Shown in pieces: positions 24,543 through 34,032 of a stretch of 64,000 bases of DNA. Location of the stretch: contig NZ_RJTX01000004.1 of the NCBI RefSeq assembly GCF_003729955.1, forward strand, positions 372,001 through 436,000, written 5' to 3'. The position numbers and the translations under genes were made by a program. The DNA comes from Chryseobacterium daecheongense (GTDB lineage: Bacteria; Bacteroidota; Bacteroidia; Flavobacteriales; Weeksellaceae). The notes under the pieces were generated by a model. It saw only the letters and a program-made list of their open reading frames with translations, searched no databases and was not told where the DNA came from. Within the stretch, counting starts at the first letter, position 1. Every line of letters begins with the position of its first letter.

Positions 24543-26693
24543 TTATTTTATAATGAATCTTTCAACCTGCTTCAGACTTCCGTTCTGAGATTCAAATTGA
24601 ATGATATAATTCCCTGTAGACAACTTGGACGGATTATATTGATTATCACCCACATTGAGTATTTGAGTTTCTATAACACTTCCGCTTAAGCTATATACTG
24701 TTAGTTTTCCTTTATTGAATTCCGCCGGAACAGAAATCATAAGCTGAGAAGATCTGCTTACCGGATTCGGATATAGTTTTATTTGTCTCTTAATAGTTTG
24801 TTCATCTAAAGCCTTTTGATTTTGACTTTCTGTTGTAACTAAACCTTTTTGAGTACTCGTAGTACATGCCACATCTGTAGACCAGTTCGTATTATCTACT
24901 CCTGTTAATGCTAATGCACTTCCGTTTCCTGAATGATCCTGAACAGACGTTCCGCTTCCTTCATTAAATTTCCAATAGGCTGTAAGAGAAGTAGCAGGAA
25001 GAGTTACGTTACATGTATTCTGGCTGATCTCTGTCTGGCTTAAGGCACGTTTCCACACTCTCACCTCATCTATTTTACCATTAAAGTTTCTGGATATATT
25101 GTATGAATATCCTACATTGAATGCTCCGCTGGAATTCACACTTCCTGTCTGGGATTTGCTGGCATCAAGAACACCATTGATGTAAATTTTCATAGTAGCA
25201 CCATCATACGTTGCTGCCACATGATACCAGGTATTGGCATTCAATGCAGTGTTGGAAGCTAATTTTTGCTGTACATTATTGATGCTTAATACAAACTGAA
25301 GCTTGTTATTGGCAAGATTTCCATCGCCCAATCTCAATAAGGCAGAATTGCTGTCACTTACTTCAGTTCCCATAATCGATGAGATGTAAGGGAACCCGGA
25401 CTTGAAAGATGCTGGTTTTATCCAGCCTTCAAAAGATAATGCTGATCCGTTTAAATTAAGACTCCCGGCTGATCCTGACTCACTGCTTCCATCCAGAGAA
25501 AGAGAATAAGACCCCGTTGGAGGTACCACTCCAGTTCCACTGTTAAATCTTGGTGCGAACATATAGGTGCTTTTCACACTACAATTCGTTCTGATTCTCC
25601 AATCATATTCAGTATTTGCCGTTAATCCGGATATGGTAATGGAAGTTGCGGCAGTAGCTGTTGCAGCGTTGATCCATGTACTGGAAGTTGCCAGCTTATA
25701 GTCTACATCATAAGTATTGGTTCCCACTGCTGTCCAATTCAATTTGGCGCTTGTCCCGTTAAGATTATTTGCTAATAATCCAATAGGCGCATCACAGTTC
25801 GTCCCTTGCGACCATGACTGTAAAGGAGTGCTTAACACCGTTTGTTCTCCATATAATGTTTGGGTTCCTGCCGAAAGCTGTGTAGCCTCATTGGTTCCAT
25901 GAAGATCATACCAAAGGAATAATCCGTAGCTACCATTCTTGGTTTGAGTCGCCAGACTGGTTGTCGTAGAATTGGAAGTATTCCCCAACCAAACTGCTGC
26001 AGGAGAAATCTGTGCATTGGTAAGAGGCGGAACATTGGGAGCAGAGAAAGTACCATACATAGCGTTCCAGCTATAGTTGATGTAATCTCCTACCCTGAAC
26101 CCATTCCAAGACAGTCTTGAGGAAGCTGGACCATAATAATAAAACGAAATGATCTTATCAGGCAATAGTGCTCTCAATTCCTGTACAAGCATTACAAATG
26201 AACTTGAATTGGGCTGCCCCGTTCCATTATTTCCATAATCGGAATATTCATCATCAAAGTCAATTCCATCCAGGCCATAGGTATTAACGGTATGAGCAAG
26301 CTGTAAAGCAAAATCTTTTGCCGCCTCACGGGTTGGGAAATTACAGATTCCTGCACCTTGATGGTTTCCCAAAATAGTCAACAACACTTTCATCCCCTTA
26401 TCCTGTAATGGCTTAATATAGGTCTGTGCGTTAGTCAGTACTTTGGTCACATTATTATTACTATATAAATACGCTCTTCCACGACTTGTATCATAGTTGA
26501 TATTGGCCGCAAAAATATTCACCACATCAAATAAGTATTTATTAGATGTCTGCAGTTTGTATGATCCTGCATTCAGGATATTGTTATTATTCACTTCCAC
26601 ATAGCAAATTCCTTTAGGATTATTGCCTTGGGCACATAACGAGCCATACATAAAAAGTATAGCCAGTAGAGAAAAGAGTTTCATTTTTTTCAT
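24543..26693 (-). CDS. EndoH/EndoF1-like GH18 endo-beta-N-acetylglucosaminidase, shorter paralogue
   Basis: Secreted enzyme of 716 residues. Order: signal peptide (MKKMKLFSLLAILFMYGSLC, cut after CAQ), GH18 domain with DGIDFDDE (142-149, acid Glu149) and YSDYGNNGTGQPN, one fibronectin-III domain, a LamG domain, and a T9SS sorting domain beginning IKLYPNPVSRSSQ. The start at 26693 is chosen because it places the signal peptide at the N-terminus; an in-frame start at 26738 would add 15 polar residues. It is 59 bases downstream of the deaminase-LmbE gene, with no terminator or -7 box between, so the two are probably co-transcribed. Confidence 0.93.
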   Translation of the reverse strand: MKKMKLFSLLAILFMYGSLCAQGNNPKGICYVEVNNNNILNAGSYKLQTSNKYLFDVVNIFAANINYDTSRGRAYLYSNNNVTKVLTNAQTYIKPLQDKGMKVLLTILGNHQGAGICNFPTREAAKDFALQLAHTVNTYGLDGIDFDDEYSDYGNNGTGQPNSSSFVMLVQELRALLPDKIISFYYYGPASSRLSWNGFRVGDYINYSWNAMYGTFSAPNVPPLTNAQISPAAVWLGNTSNSTTTSLATQTKNGSYGLFLWYDLHGTNEATQLSAGTQTLYGEQTVLSTPLQSWSQGTNCDAPIGLLANNLNGTSAKLNWTAVGTNTYDVDYKLATSSTWINAATATAATSITISGLTANTEYDWRIRTNCSVKSTYMFAPRFNSGTGVVPPTGSYSLSLDGSSESGSAGSLNLNGSALSFEGWIKPASFKSGFPYISSIMGTEVSDSNSALLRLGDGNLANNKLQFVLSINNVQQKLASNTALNANTWYHVAATYDGATMKIYINGVLDASKSQTGSVNSSGAFNVGYSYNISRNFNGKIDEVRVWKRALSQTEISQNTCNVTLPATSLTAYWKFNEGSGTSVQDHSGNGSALALTGVDNTNWSTDVACTTSTQKGLVTTESQNQKALDEQTIKRQIKLYPNPVSRSSQLMISVPAEFNKGKLTVYSLSGSVIETQILNVGDNQYNPSKLSTGNYIIQFESQNGSLKQVERFIIK

Positions 26694-26752
26694 AAATAGA
26701 GCATTTTTTTGTTGATTTTTATAAGATTGTTGAAACAAAATTTCAAGTGAGA

Positions 26753-29077
26753 TCAGAGTACTCCTTCTGTTGACTTCTCCAGCTCCCGGGCAGATCGTAA
26801 AAATTCTTCCACATTCATTTCTTTGAAAAAAAGGAGACCATGGGTGGCCCGTAATCTTGGGCTTTCATTATCATAAAAGTAGGGTTTCCCCAATACAAGC
26901 TGAACTGCCTGCAATTGTTCCACCCAAGTCTGGATAGAAAGACTGCTGAATTTCCCGTTGTACCGGTAGCTTGGAAAAGAGGCCTCCACCTGGCTCAGAT
27001 AACTATTGGTGAAACTCTCGTCCATCGTATTCATTGCATTGAGTGATACCGGAAAAATATGAGTGACATCCGCTGCATGGAACTGATACCATACATTTCT
27101 ATATCCCCAGATTTTAAGCTGAGAAAGATCTTTTTCCTTCCCCCATTCTCTTACCGCTTCTGCGATAGCCTGTAAAACCTTGTAGTGAGTATCGGGTCCG
27201 CTTCCTTCAGGATCAAATGCTAAACTTATTACAGTAGGATTGATGTCTCTGAGCTGTTGAAGGATCGGAATAACATCTCTCTCCCTATTGGGCTTTTCCG
27301 TGAAAATAGCTCCTGTATAAAATCCAAGCCTGAGATGATGTACATTCTTTGTCCTAACCCCGAAATGCGCCCAGACCAATTCTTCTTCATATTCACGGAT
27401 CATTCCTTTCAATGTCTGGATCTTAGGTGCCGGATTTTGCCCGTCATAGCTGGAATTGATCACATTAATAATTTCACTGATCTTTTCTTCCAACTCCTGT
27501 TGTGTTTTCAGGCTCCAAAGCTCAACTATATTCCTTACCATCCTATGGGAAACTGCCCTTGATTTCTCATCCGCATTTCCGGAAGCAATATTGATCAGGT
27601 AATGATAAACGTCCTTATCTTTTTTATTTTTATATCCTATCTCAAAGAAATCCGGATACTGAAGCATTTCTATATCTCCTTTTTTGATAAAAGAAAGGGT
27701 ATCATTCAGGATTTTTATCAAAAATTTATTGGTAACTGCCGTGAATCCTGATGTAAGAACCGAATAATGGGATATATTGGTCTCATCTCTTGACTGATAG
27801 TGGATATAAGGTAAAAGTCCTAAAGAGATATCGTCATGATGCGGACCTGTGTGGTAAAAAATTTCATTTCCAAGTCTGGCCGTACCTTTTTGTATTTTAT
27901 TTTTAATGGAATCAATAACCGATTGAACCGTATTTTCATTGAGGTCCGGAATCAGACGGGTGTACTGATCTGCTCTAAGGTCATCTAAAGTAATGTGTTC
28001 TGCATATTTGTTCAGCTTTTCAGTGAGGCTCATAATTGCTTTATCTGTTTTCTCCTGAGACCAATCTCCTGAATGATAATATTCATCAACAGAGTCTTTT
28101 AACAAGCTTGCGGCCCCGGATGTAAGATAAAACCTGCCATTTGGAAGGTGAGTGAGAACAGATGCAGGATACAGATTGGAAGGTGGAAGCTCCAGCGCAT
28201 CTTTTACCATGGGAGCCTTCGCTTCTCCCGCTGCGAATATGATAGCTACTGCATTTTTATTATACGTAATGGTTTCCAACCCAATGGTAATCACCAATCG
28301 CTCTCTTGAAATTTCAATTCCGCCAAGATCTCCGGCTGCAACAGCCTGTGTCTCAAAGTTCGTGGAGGTTAATCGTGTGGTGGAATAAGGGTCAGAACCT
28401 TTGATATTAAAAGCAATATGTCCATCTGGTCCAATTCCGCCCAGAAAAAAACCGATCCCCCCCAGTTTGCGGATTTTCTGCTCATATTCCGAGCACCAGT
28501 TATCAATAAGAAAAATGGATTCTTGCTGTAATTCTTCTAACGGGTTTTGAGCTTCACGATATCTCAGCTCGAGATTGACCTTATTATCAGGAAAAATTTC
28601 CTGAATACTTTTTCCTGAAGCCAGAGGAATTTCTTTACAATTAATCAGCAATGCATTTTCCGGTTTCAAACCCAGACCTTCAATGTAATATTTGTTCACA
28701 TAATGATAAAAGCTGTTGACCTGTGATGAATCTATCGGATAAAATTCATCAATCTGAACAAAATGAAGATCAGCCAGTGATGGTTTTTCATTGAAAACCA
28801 AATGGTGCTTTTTCCTAAGCTCTATAATATTTTCTTTATCCCAATTCTCAAGAATATGCTTGGTCCAGAAAATAAAGTATTCCGGGGTTTTCCCTGTAGG
28901 AAGACTGATCACCCCTTTTGGGTTTTTGCTTACCCATTCCAGAAAACGAAACGCTGTAAGCATTCCCAGATTAGGAAAATTGTCCACCACAATATAAGGT
29001 ACATTCACCTTATTGTTTCTCAAAGAATCATTTAAAAATGATTTTTCTACCGGAGTAAAATGATCACTGTTTCCCAT
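26753..29077 (-). CDS. Glucosamine-6-phosphate deaminase fused to a LmbE/PIG-L-type domain
   Basis: Cytoplasmic 774-residue protein with two halves. Residues 1 to about 380 are a NagB-like deaminase: VISLPTGKTPEYF, FVQIDEFYPID (Asp110, Glu111) and GGIGPDGHIAFN (213-224). Residues from about 400 resemble the LmbE/PIG-L deacetylase family: YHTGPHHDDISLG (PHHDD at 412-416 would be the metal site) and, further on, RTKNVHHLRLGFYTG. The fusion could first deacetylate GlcNAc 6-phosphate and then deaminate it to fructose 6-phosphate; the first step is inference. Long NagB-LmbE proteins are known in Bacteroidota. It fits as the GlcNAc branch of the N-glycan locus. Confidence 0.88.
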   Translation of the reverse strand: MGNSDHFTPVEKSFLNDSLRNNKVNVPYIVVDNFPNLGMLTAFRFLEWVSKNPKGVISLPTGKTPEYFIFWTKHILENWDKENIIELRKKHHLVFNEKPSLADLHFVQIDEFYPIDSSQVNSFYHYVNKYYIEGLGLKPENALLINCKEIPLASGKSIQEIFPDNKVNLELRYREAQNPLEELQQESIFLIDNWCSEYEQKIRKLGGIGFFLGGIGPDGHIAFNIKGSDPYSTTRLTSTNFETQAVAAGDLGGIEISRERLVITIGLETITYNKNAVAIIFAAGEAKAPMVKDALELPPSNLYPASVLTHLPNGRFYLTSGAASLLKDSVDEYYHSGDWSQEKTDKAIMSLTEKLNKYAEHITLDDLRADQYTRLIPDLNENTVQSVIDSIKNKIQKGTARLGNEIFYHTGPHHDDISLGLLPYIHYQSRDETNISHYSVLTSGFTAVTNKFLIKILNDTLSFIKKGDIEMLQYPDFFEIGYKNKKDKDVYHYLINIASGNADEKSRAVSHRMVRNIVELWSLKTQQELEEKISEIINVINSSYDGQNPAPKIQTLKGMIREYEEELVWAHFGVRTKNVHHLRLGFYTGAIFTEKPNRERDVIPILQQLRDINPTVISLAFDPEGSGPDTHYKVLQAIAEAVREWGKEKDLSQLKIWGYRNVWYQFHAADVTHIFPVSLNAMNTMDESFTNSYLSQVEASFPSYRYNGKFSSLSIQTWVEQLQAVQLVLGKPYFYDNESPRLRATHGLLFFKEMNVEEFLRSARELEKSTEGVL

Positions 29078-29210
29078 GTTTCAAGAGTTTTACTGTATTG
29101 TTTTTGTTTGAAAAGAATATGGTCGTTTTTAGCAATACCTCCACGAGCAATGCCCGAACAAGCTTTGCCAATGTTATCATTCAAAAAGAAAACGGAATAT
29201 TATTTATCTG

Positions 29211-30638
29211 TTACGTCAATAAATCCTGATTTTCATTAAAGGTTTTCCATAATAGTTCCCCGAACAATGTGTTCGCCCATGCAAACCATGCCCTGGTAAA
29301 TTTCTTGTCATCGTCCTTGTGAAAGGACTCATGCATGAAACCTGTGCCTCCGTGGGTTTTCTGTAAGGTTTCTATGCACCATCGGATCTCACTTTTATCT
29401 TTTGTGGTAAGAGCTTTCATAATGATGCTCATCGGCCAGATCATGTCAAGACCGATATGAGGACCTCCGATCCCTTCGGCCAGTCTGCCTTTAAAAAAGA
29501 ATGGATTATCTTTTGACCACACATATTTTCTGGTATTAAGATATACAGGATCATCCGGCTTCACCGCATCTAAATAAGGTAATCCCAGCAGGCTTGGGCA
29601 ATTGGCATCATCCATCAGGTTATAGCTTCCAAACCCATTGGTTTCAAAAGCATATATTTTTCCATATTCAGGATGGTCATAGATCCCGTATTTTTTGATG
29701 GCAGCATCCACCTCATCGGCAAGGCTGCTCAACTGCTGAGCTAATGCTTTTTCGTTTTTGATCTGTGAAACCATTTCCGCTGCCTGACGCAGGCTTACTA
29801 CAGCGAATAAATTGGACGGAATCAGGAATGCATAAATAGTAGCATCATCACTTGGACGGAACATTGAATTGATGAGTCCGACAGGTTTTGTAGGATAGCC
29901 ATATCCTCCCATCGGAATTCCATCTGTAGCCCAGGATGTTGTACGCTCGAATTTATAGGGACCTAAATTGGTTTTCCTTTGCTGTTCTATAAACGTCTGC
30001 AAGGTAAGTTTAATTCCCTGCAACCATTTATTGTCAAAAGGTTTTGTATCTCCGGTGGTCTTCCAGAAATGATACGCCAGGCGAATAGGATAACACAGTG
30101 AGTCTATTTCCCATTTTCTCTCATGGGTTCCCGGTTTCATATCCGTATGATCATGTTCTTTCCATTCGCTTACCTTATTTTCATCATTATAGAATGCATT
30201 GGCATAAGGATCTTTCAGAATAAATTCTGTCTGTTTATGAATAACACCCGAAATAAGTTTATGCAGTTTTTCGTCTTTCTTTGAAAACTGCAGGTAAGGG
30301 AAAACCTGTGCAGAACTATCGCGAAGCCACATCGCATCTATATCTCCGGTAATTACATAGGTATCTGGATTTCCATTGGCTTCTTTATAAAAAACAGTGG
30401 TATCTAATGTATTAGGAAAGCAGTTTTCGAAAAGCCAGGCCAATTCTTTATTTTTTACTTTCTTTTTAAAAGCGGCAATTGCATTTTCCACCGCTTCACT
30501 GGTAAAGTGTCTTTTATCTTTAGGAACACGGACAACAGGAAATTCTTCGATGTGTAAGCTTTTTGCAAAAACATTCTGCGTAAACAGCAATCCTGCTCCT
30601 GCCAGTGCACTTGTTTTTATAAATTTTCTCCTTTCCAT
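29211..30638 (-). CDS. GH125 exo-alpha-1,6-mannosidase
   Basis: A 475-residue glycosidase. GH125 enzymes remove non-reducing alpha-1,6-mannose by an inverting mechanism. The (alpha/alpha)6 fold is marked by YVITGDIDAMWLRDSSAQV, RKWEIDSLCYPIRLAY and FMRPSDDAT-like RPSDDATIYAFLIP, then LGLDMIWPMSIIM. The N-terminus MERRKFIKTSALAGAG followed by LLFTQNVFA looks like a Tat signal (twin Arg, then F and K), unlike the Sec signals of its neighbours, so it may be folded before export. It lies 29 bases downstream of a GH92 gene and should act with it on the mannose arms. Confidence 0.93.
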   Translation of the reverse strand: MERRKFIKTSALAGAGLLFTQNVFAKSLHIEEFPVVRVPKDKRHFTSEAVENAIAAFKKKVKNKELAWLFENCFPNTLDTTVFYKEANGNPDTYVITGDIDAMWLRDSSAQVFPYLQFSKKDEKLHKLISGVIHKQTEFILKDPYANAFYNDENKVSEWKEHDHTDMKPGTHERKWEIDSLCYPIRLAYHFWKTTGDTKPFDNKWLQGIKLTLQTFIEQQRKTNLGPYKFERTTSWATDGIPMGGYGYPTKPVGLINSMFRPSDDATIYAFLIPSNLFAVVSLRQAAEMVSQIKNEKALAQQLSSLADEVDAAIKKYGIYDHPEYGKIYAFETNGFGSYNLMDDANCPSLLGLPYLDAVKPDDPVYLNTRKYVWSKDNPFFFKGRLAEGIGGPHIGLDMIWPMSIIMKALTTKDKSEIRWCIETLQKTHGGTGFMHESFHKDDDKKFTRAWFAWANTLFGELLWKTFNENQDLLT

Positions 30639-30667
30639 TGATACTTTATTTCGTTATTTTTTTATCG

Positions 30668-32899
30668 TTATTTTACAGGTTTGCTTCCCATTACAAATCT
30701 AAGCTCCCCTCCTTTCATAATATCACTGTGATTCAGTTCCCAGCTTTTAAATTCTTTTCCGTTCAAAAACATTTTCTGAACATAGATATTCTTATCTGAT
30801 ATTTTATCCGCGATAACAGTAAAGGTTTTTCCATTTTCCAATTGTAGAGATACTTTTGGAAATTGTGGAGCTCCGATCGCATACACAGGTTTTCCCGGCG
30901 TCACAGGATAAAATCCTAATGAAGAGAAAATATACCACGCCGACATTTGCCCACAGTCTTCATTATTCACAATTCCATCGGGTTTTGCAGCATACATATT
31001 GTCGCGGATATATTTTACCATTTTCTGGGTTTTGTATGGAGCTCCTGCATAATTATAAAGATATGGAACATGATGTCCCGGCTCATCTCCAAATCCTAAA
31101 GACCCAATGAATCCTGAAATATCAACATGCTGTTCGCCTTCCATCTTAAGCTCTTCGGTAAATGTTTTGTCCAGCTTTTCTTCAAATCCTTTCTTTCCCC
31201 CGTACAAACTGATCATTTCATCAATCTGATGGGGAACAAAAAAGTCATACGCCCAAATATTTCCTGAAACCCAGTGAGGTTGTAGTTTTTTCCAGTCATT
31301 CAAAGCAAAATCAGGGATAAATTCTCCGTTTTTCTGTTTTGGCCAGAAATGATTGTTTTGCTTGTTGAATGTATTCAGGAAGTTCATTGAACGTTTTTTA
31401 TATACTTCTGCATCTTCCTTTTTACCAAGCTTTTCTGCCAATTGTTGAATACACCAATCGTCATAAGCATATTCCAGAGTTGCTGAAACAGAAGCTCCAT
31501 TTTCTGACGGGGTATATCCTAATTTAATGTAATCATTGAGGCCTCCTCCCCCGTCACTGCTGCTCATCTTATCTGTTAAGGAAGCATCTTTCATGGCTGC
31601 AAATGCTTTTTCAGCATCAATCCCCGGCACTCCTTTGGAAATAGCATCCCAAATTACGGAAGCACTGTGATATCCAAGCATACAGAAATTATCATACCCA
31701 CATAATTCCCAAATCGGCATGTGGTCCTTTCTATCCGTATATCTGCTAATCAGAGAATTAGCAAACTCTTTCGTATGTTTCTGATCCATAATGGTAAGTA
31801 ACGGATGGGTTGCACGGAACCCATCCCAATATGAATAAGTACTGTAATTCGTAAACCATTTGGTATTCATATTTTCTTGTGCTGCTACATAATCACCATT
31901 CACATCCATATACAGATTAGGGGCAATGAACATATGATATACTCCTGTATAGAAAATTTTTCTTTGATTATCCGTTCCTCCTGTTACCTGGAATCTTCCG
32001 ATAAGATCTCTCCATGTATTCTGTGCTGTTTCTTTAGCTTTGGCAAAATCTACGCTTTTCGCTTCGATATCAAAATTTTCCTGTGCTCCTTCCATACTTA
32101 CCGGAGATAAGGAGACTTTCACCTCAACACTTTCATTCTGTTGGGTAGAGAATCGCACAAACGCTTTGGCATCTTTGGCCAAGGCAAATCTTTCATTATT
32201 TTTTATTTTTCCTTCTGCATAAACTCCATAGGATTTAAAAGGTTTTGAAAATTCCATCACAAAATAAGCGAACCTTTTCCCGCCCCATCCGGTGCTGTAA
32301 CAATATCCTTTGATTTTATTATTCCCTTCAATACTTACAAGGGTATGATACACATTTCCAAATATCTTGTTGGTGGGATCAATAATGATATTGGATTCTT
32401 CACTTTTAGGGAAGGTATATTTATGAAATCCTACTCTTGGAGAAGCTGTCAGCTCGGCTTTGATTCCATAGCTGTCAAGCATCACAGAATAATATCCCGG
32501 CGAAGCGCTTTCTCTTTCATGGCTGAACTTGGAACGATATCCGGTTTCCGGTTTCTCTTCTGAACCGGGAACCATTTTTACTTCTCCCGTTGTAGGCATT
32601 ATCAAAATATCTCCAAGATCTGCCCAACCTGTTCCACTAAGATGGTTGTGACTGAATCCCATTATGGTTTTACTGCTGTAATGATATCCTGAACACCAGT
32701 CCCAATCTCCGCTTTTGGTATTCTGATCCGGACTGAGCTGTATCATCCCGAATGGTGTAGTAGCACCCGGAAAGGTATGGCCATGTCCTCCGGTTCCTAT
32801 GAACGGATCTACCCAGGAAAGAACATCATCTTTTCGCTGTTGGGCAGAAGCATTGGAAATCAGAAGAATAAATAAAAATATAAGCAGTTCTTTTTTCAT
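30668..32899 (-). CDS. GH92 family alpha-mannosidase
   Basis: Exported GH92 enzyme of 743 residues. Signal peptide MKKELLIFLFILLISNASAQ, then the family N-terminus WVDPFIGTGGHGHTFPGATT and FGMIQLSPDQNTKSGDWDW. The (alpha/alpha)6 domain includes GFGDEPGHHVPYLYNYAG, where Glu606 is at the expected catalytic acid, and NEDCGQMSAWYIFSSLG, the likely base region. The HGHTFPGAT and SGYHYS features recall alpha-1,2-mannosidases such as B. thetaiotaomicron BT3990, but the linkage is not proven by sequence. It is transcribed just before GH125. Confidence 0.94.
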   Translation of the reverse strand: MKKELLIFLFILLISNASAQQRKDDVLSWVDPFIGTGGHGHTFPGATTPFGMIQLSPDQNTKSGDWDWCSGYHYSSKTIMGFSHNHLSGTGWADLGDILIMPTTGEVKMVPGSEEKPETGYRSKFSHERESASPGYYSVMLDSYGIKAELTASPRVGFHKYTFPKSEESNIIIDPTNKIFGNVYHTLVSIEGNNKIKGYCYSTGWGGKRFAYFVMEFSKPFKSYGVYAEGKIKNNERFALAKDAKAFVRFSTQQNESVEVKVSLSPVSMEGAQENFDIEAKSVDFAKAKETAQNTWRDLIGRFQVTGGTDNQRKIFYTGVYHMFIAPNLYMDVNGDYVAAQENMNTKWFTNYSTYSYWDGFRATHPLLTIMDQKHTKEFANSLISRYTDRKDHMPIWELCGYDNFCMLGYHSASVIWDAISKGVPGIDAEKAFAAMKDASLTDKMSSSDGGGGLNDYIKLGYTPSENGASVSATLEYAYDDWCIQQLAEKLGKKEDAEVYKKRSMNFLNTFNKQNNHFWPKQKNGEFIPDFALNDWKKLQPHWVSGNIWAYDFFVPHQIDEMISLYGGKKGFEEKLDKTFTEELKMEGEQHVDISGFIGSLGFGDEPGHHVPYLYNYAGAPYKTQKMVKYIRDNMYAAKPDGIVNNEDCGQMSAWYIFSSLGFYPVTPGKPVYAIGAPQFPKVSLQLENGKTFTVIADKISDKNIYVQKMFLNGKEFKSWELNHSDIMKGGELRFVMGSKPVK

Positions 32900-33025
32900 A
32901 ATAAGGATCTCTCAAAAATGTTCCTCAAGATAGGAGTTTACTTAAAAGTATGAAAACCATCATGATGATTTTAAATAGGAGTAAAACAAAATTCACAATG
33001 ATTTTCATACCGTTTTACATCAGTT

Positions 33026-33997
33026 TTAAATTGAATTCTTTTTCATAAAATCTATTATCTCTGAAATATATCCAAAGGCAATAGAAACAACTGTATCCGC
33101 TGCTCCGTAATATACCGTTACTTTATCTCCTTCCGTAATGGCCGCACATGGGAAAATCACATTGGGAATATCTCCTGTAAGCTCATACATTTCTGCCGGA
33201 GCCAACAGATAAGGTCTTGTACGGTACAATACTTTTGAGGGGTCTTCAAGATCAAGCAATGCAGCCCCCATAGAGTATCTGAATCCTCTGCAGGTATTGA
33301 TTACTCCATGATAAAAAAGAAGCCACCCTTCCTCTGTTTTTATAGGAACAGGTCCTGCCCCGATTTTTGTGCATTGCCATGCGCTGTCTTCAAATGGTGT
33401 TACTTTCATTACACAACGGTGTTCACCCCAATATTTCATATCCGGGCTATAGCTGATATAGATATCTCCGAAAGGTGTATGTCCGTTATCACTTGGTCTG
33501 CTCAACATGGCATATTTACCATCAATTTTTTCCGGAAACAAAACTCCGTTTCTATTATATGGTAAAAAAGCATTCTCACATTGAAAGAACTCTTTGAAAT
33601 CAAAGGTGTATCCAATACCTATGGTAGGACCATTGTAGCCGTTACACCAGGTAATCCAATAACGGTCTTCTATAAAAGTAACACGGGGATCATATTTGTA
33701 ATCAGACTCGATCATTTCGGTATTCCCGGCCTGCATTTCTATAGGATCATGATTGATCTTCCAATTGATACCATCCTTGCTGAAGCCCGCATAAATATTC
33801 ATCTGTACCGCTTTATTATCACAACGGAACACTCCTGCAAATCCATCTTCAAAAGGCACTACTGCACTATTGAAAATACTGTTGGAAGTAGGTATTGCGT
33901 ACCTGTCTATGATCGGGTTTTCAGAGAATCGCCACATCACGTCGCGGCAATCTTTCGGACGATCCTGCCAAGGGATCATTACTGATTGAGATGTCAT
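33026..33997 (-). CDS. GH130 beta-1,4-mannosyl-N-acetylglucosamine phosphorylase-like enzyme
   Basis: Cytoplasmic five-bladed-propeller enzyme of 323 residues. GH130 phosphorylases cleave beta-mannosides with phosphate to give mannose 1-phosphate. The family segments are [48 protein letters not shown] (with the likely proton-donor Asp), [19 protein letters not shown] and [15 protein letters not shown]. No signal peptide. In an N-glycan locus the expected substrate is Man-beta-1,4-GlcNAc, as for the UhgbMP/BT1033 group; this is inferred from context. It is 35 bases downstream of the MFS gene, in the same transcript. Confidence 0.92.
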   Translation of the reverse strand: MTSQSVMIPWQDRPKDCRDVMWRFSENPIIDRYAIPTSNSIFNSAVVPFEDGFAGVFRCDNKAVQMNIYAGFSKDGINWKINHDPIEMQAGNTEMIESDYKYDPRVTFIEDRYWITWCNGYNGPTIGIGYTFDFKEFFQCENAFLPYNRNGVLFPEKIDGKYAMLSRPSDNGHTPFGDIYISYSPDMKYWGEHRCVMKVTPFEDSAWQCTKIGAGPVPIKTEEGWLLFYHGVINTCRGFRYSMGAALLDLEDPSKVLYRTRPYLLAPAEMYELTGDIPNVIFPCAAITEGDKVTVYYGAADTVVSIAFGYISEIIDFMKKNSI

Positions 33998-34032
33998 AAA
34001 GTATTTTTACTTTTTATTTAAGTTATTTGTGA

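Noticed and set aside
32948..33010. Imperfect inverted repeat between the GH130 and GH92 genes
   Set aside because: Only about 13 of 16 positions match, with a long loop and no T-run; not convincing as a terminator or operator.
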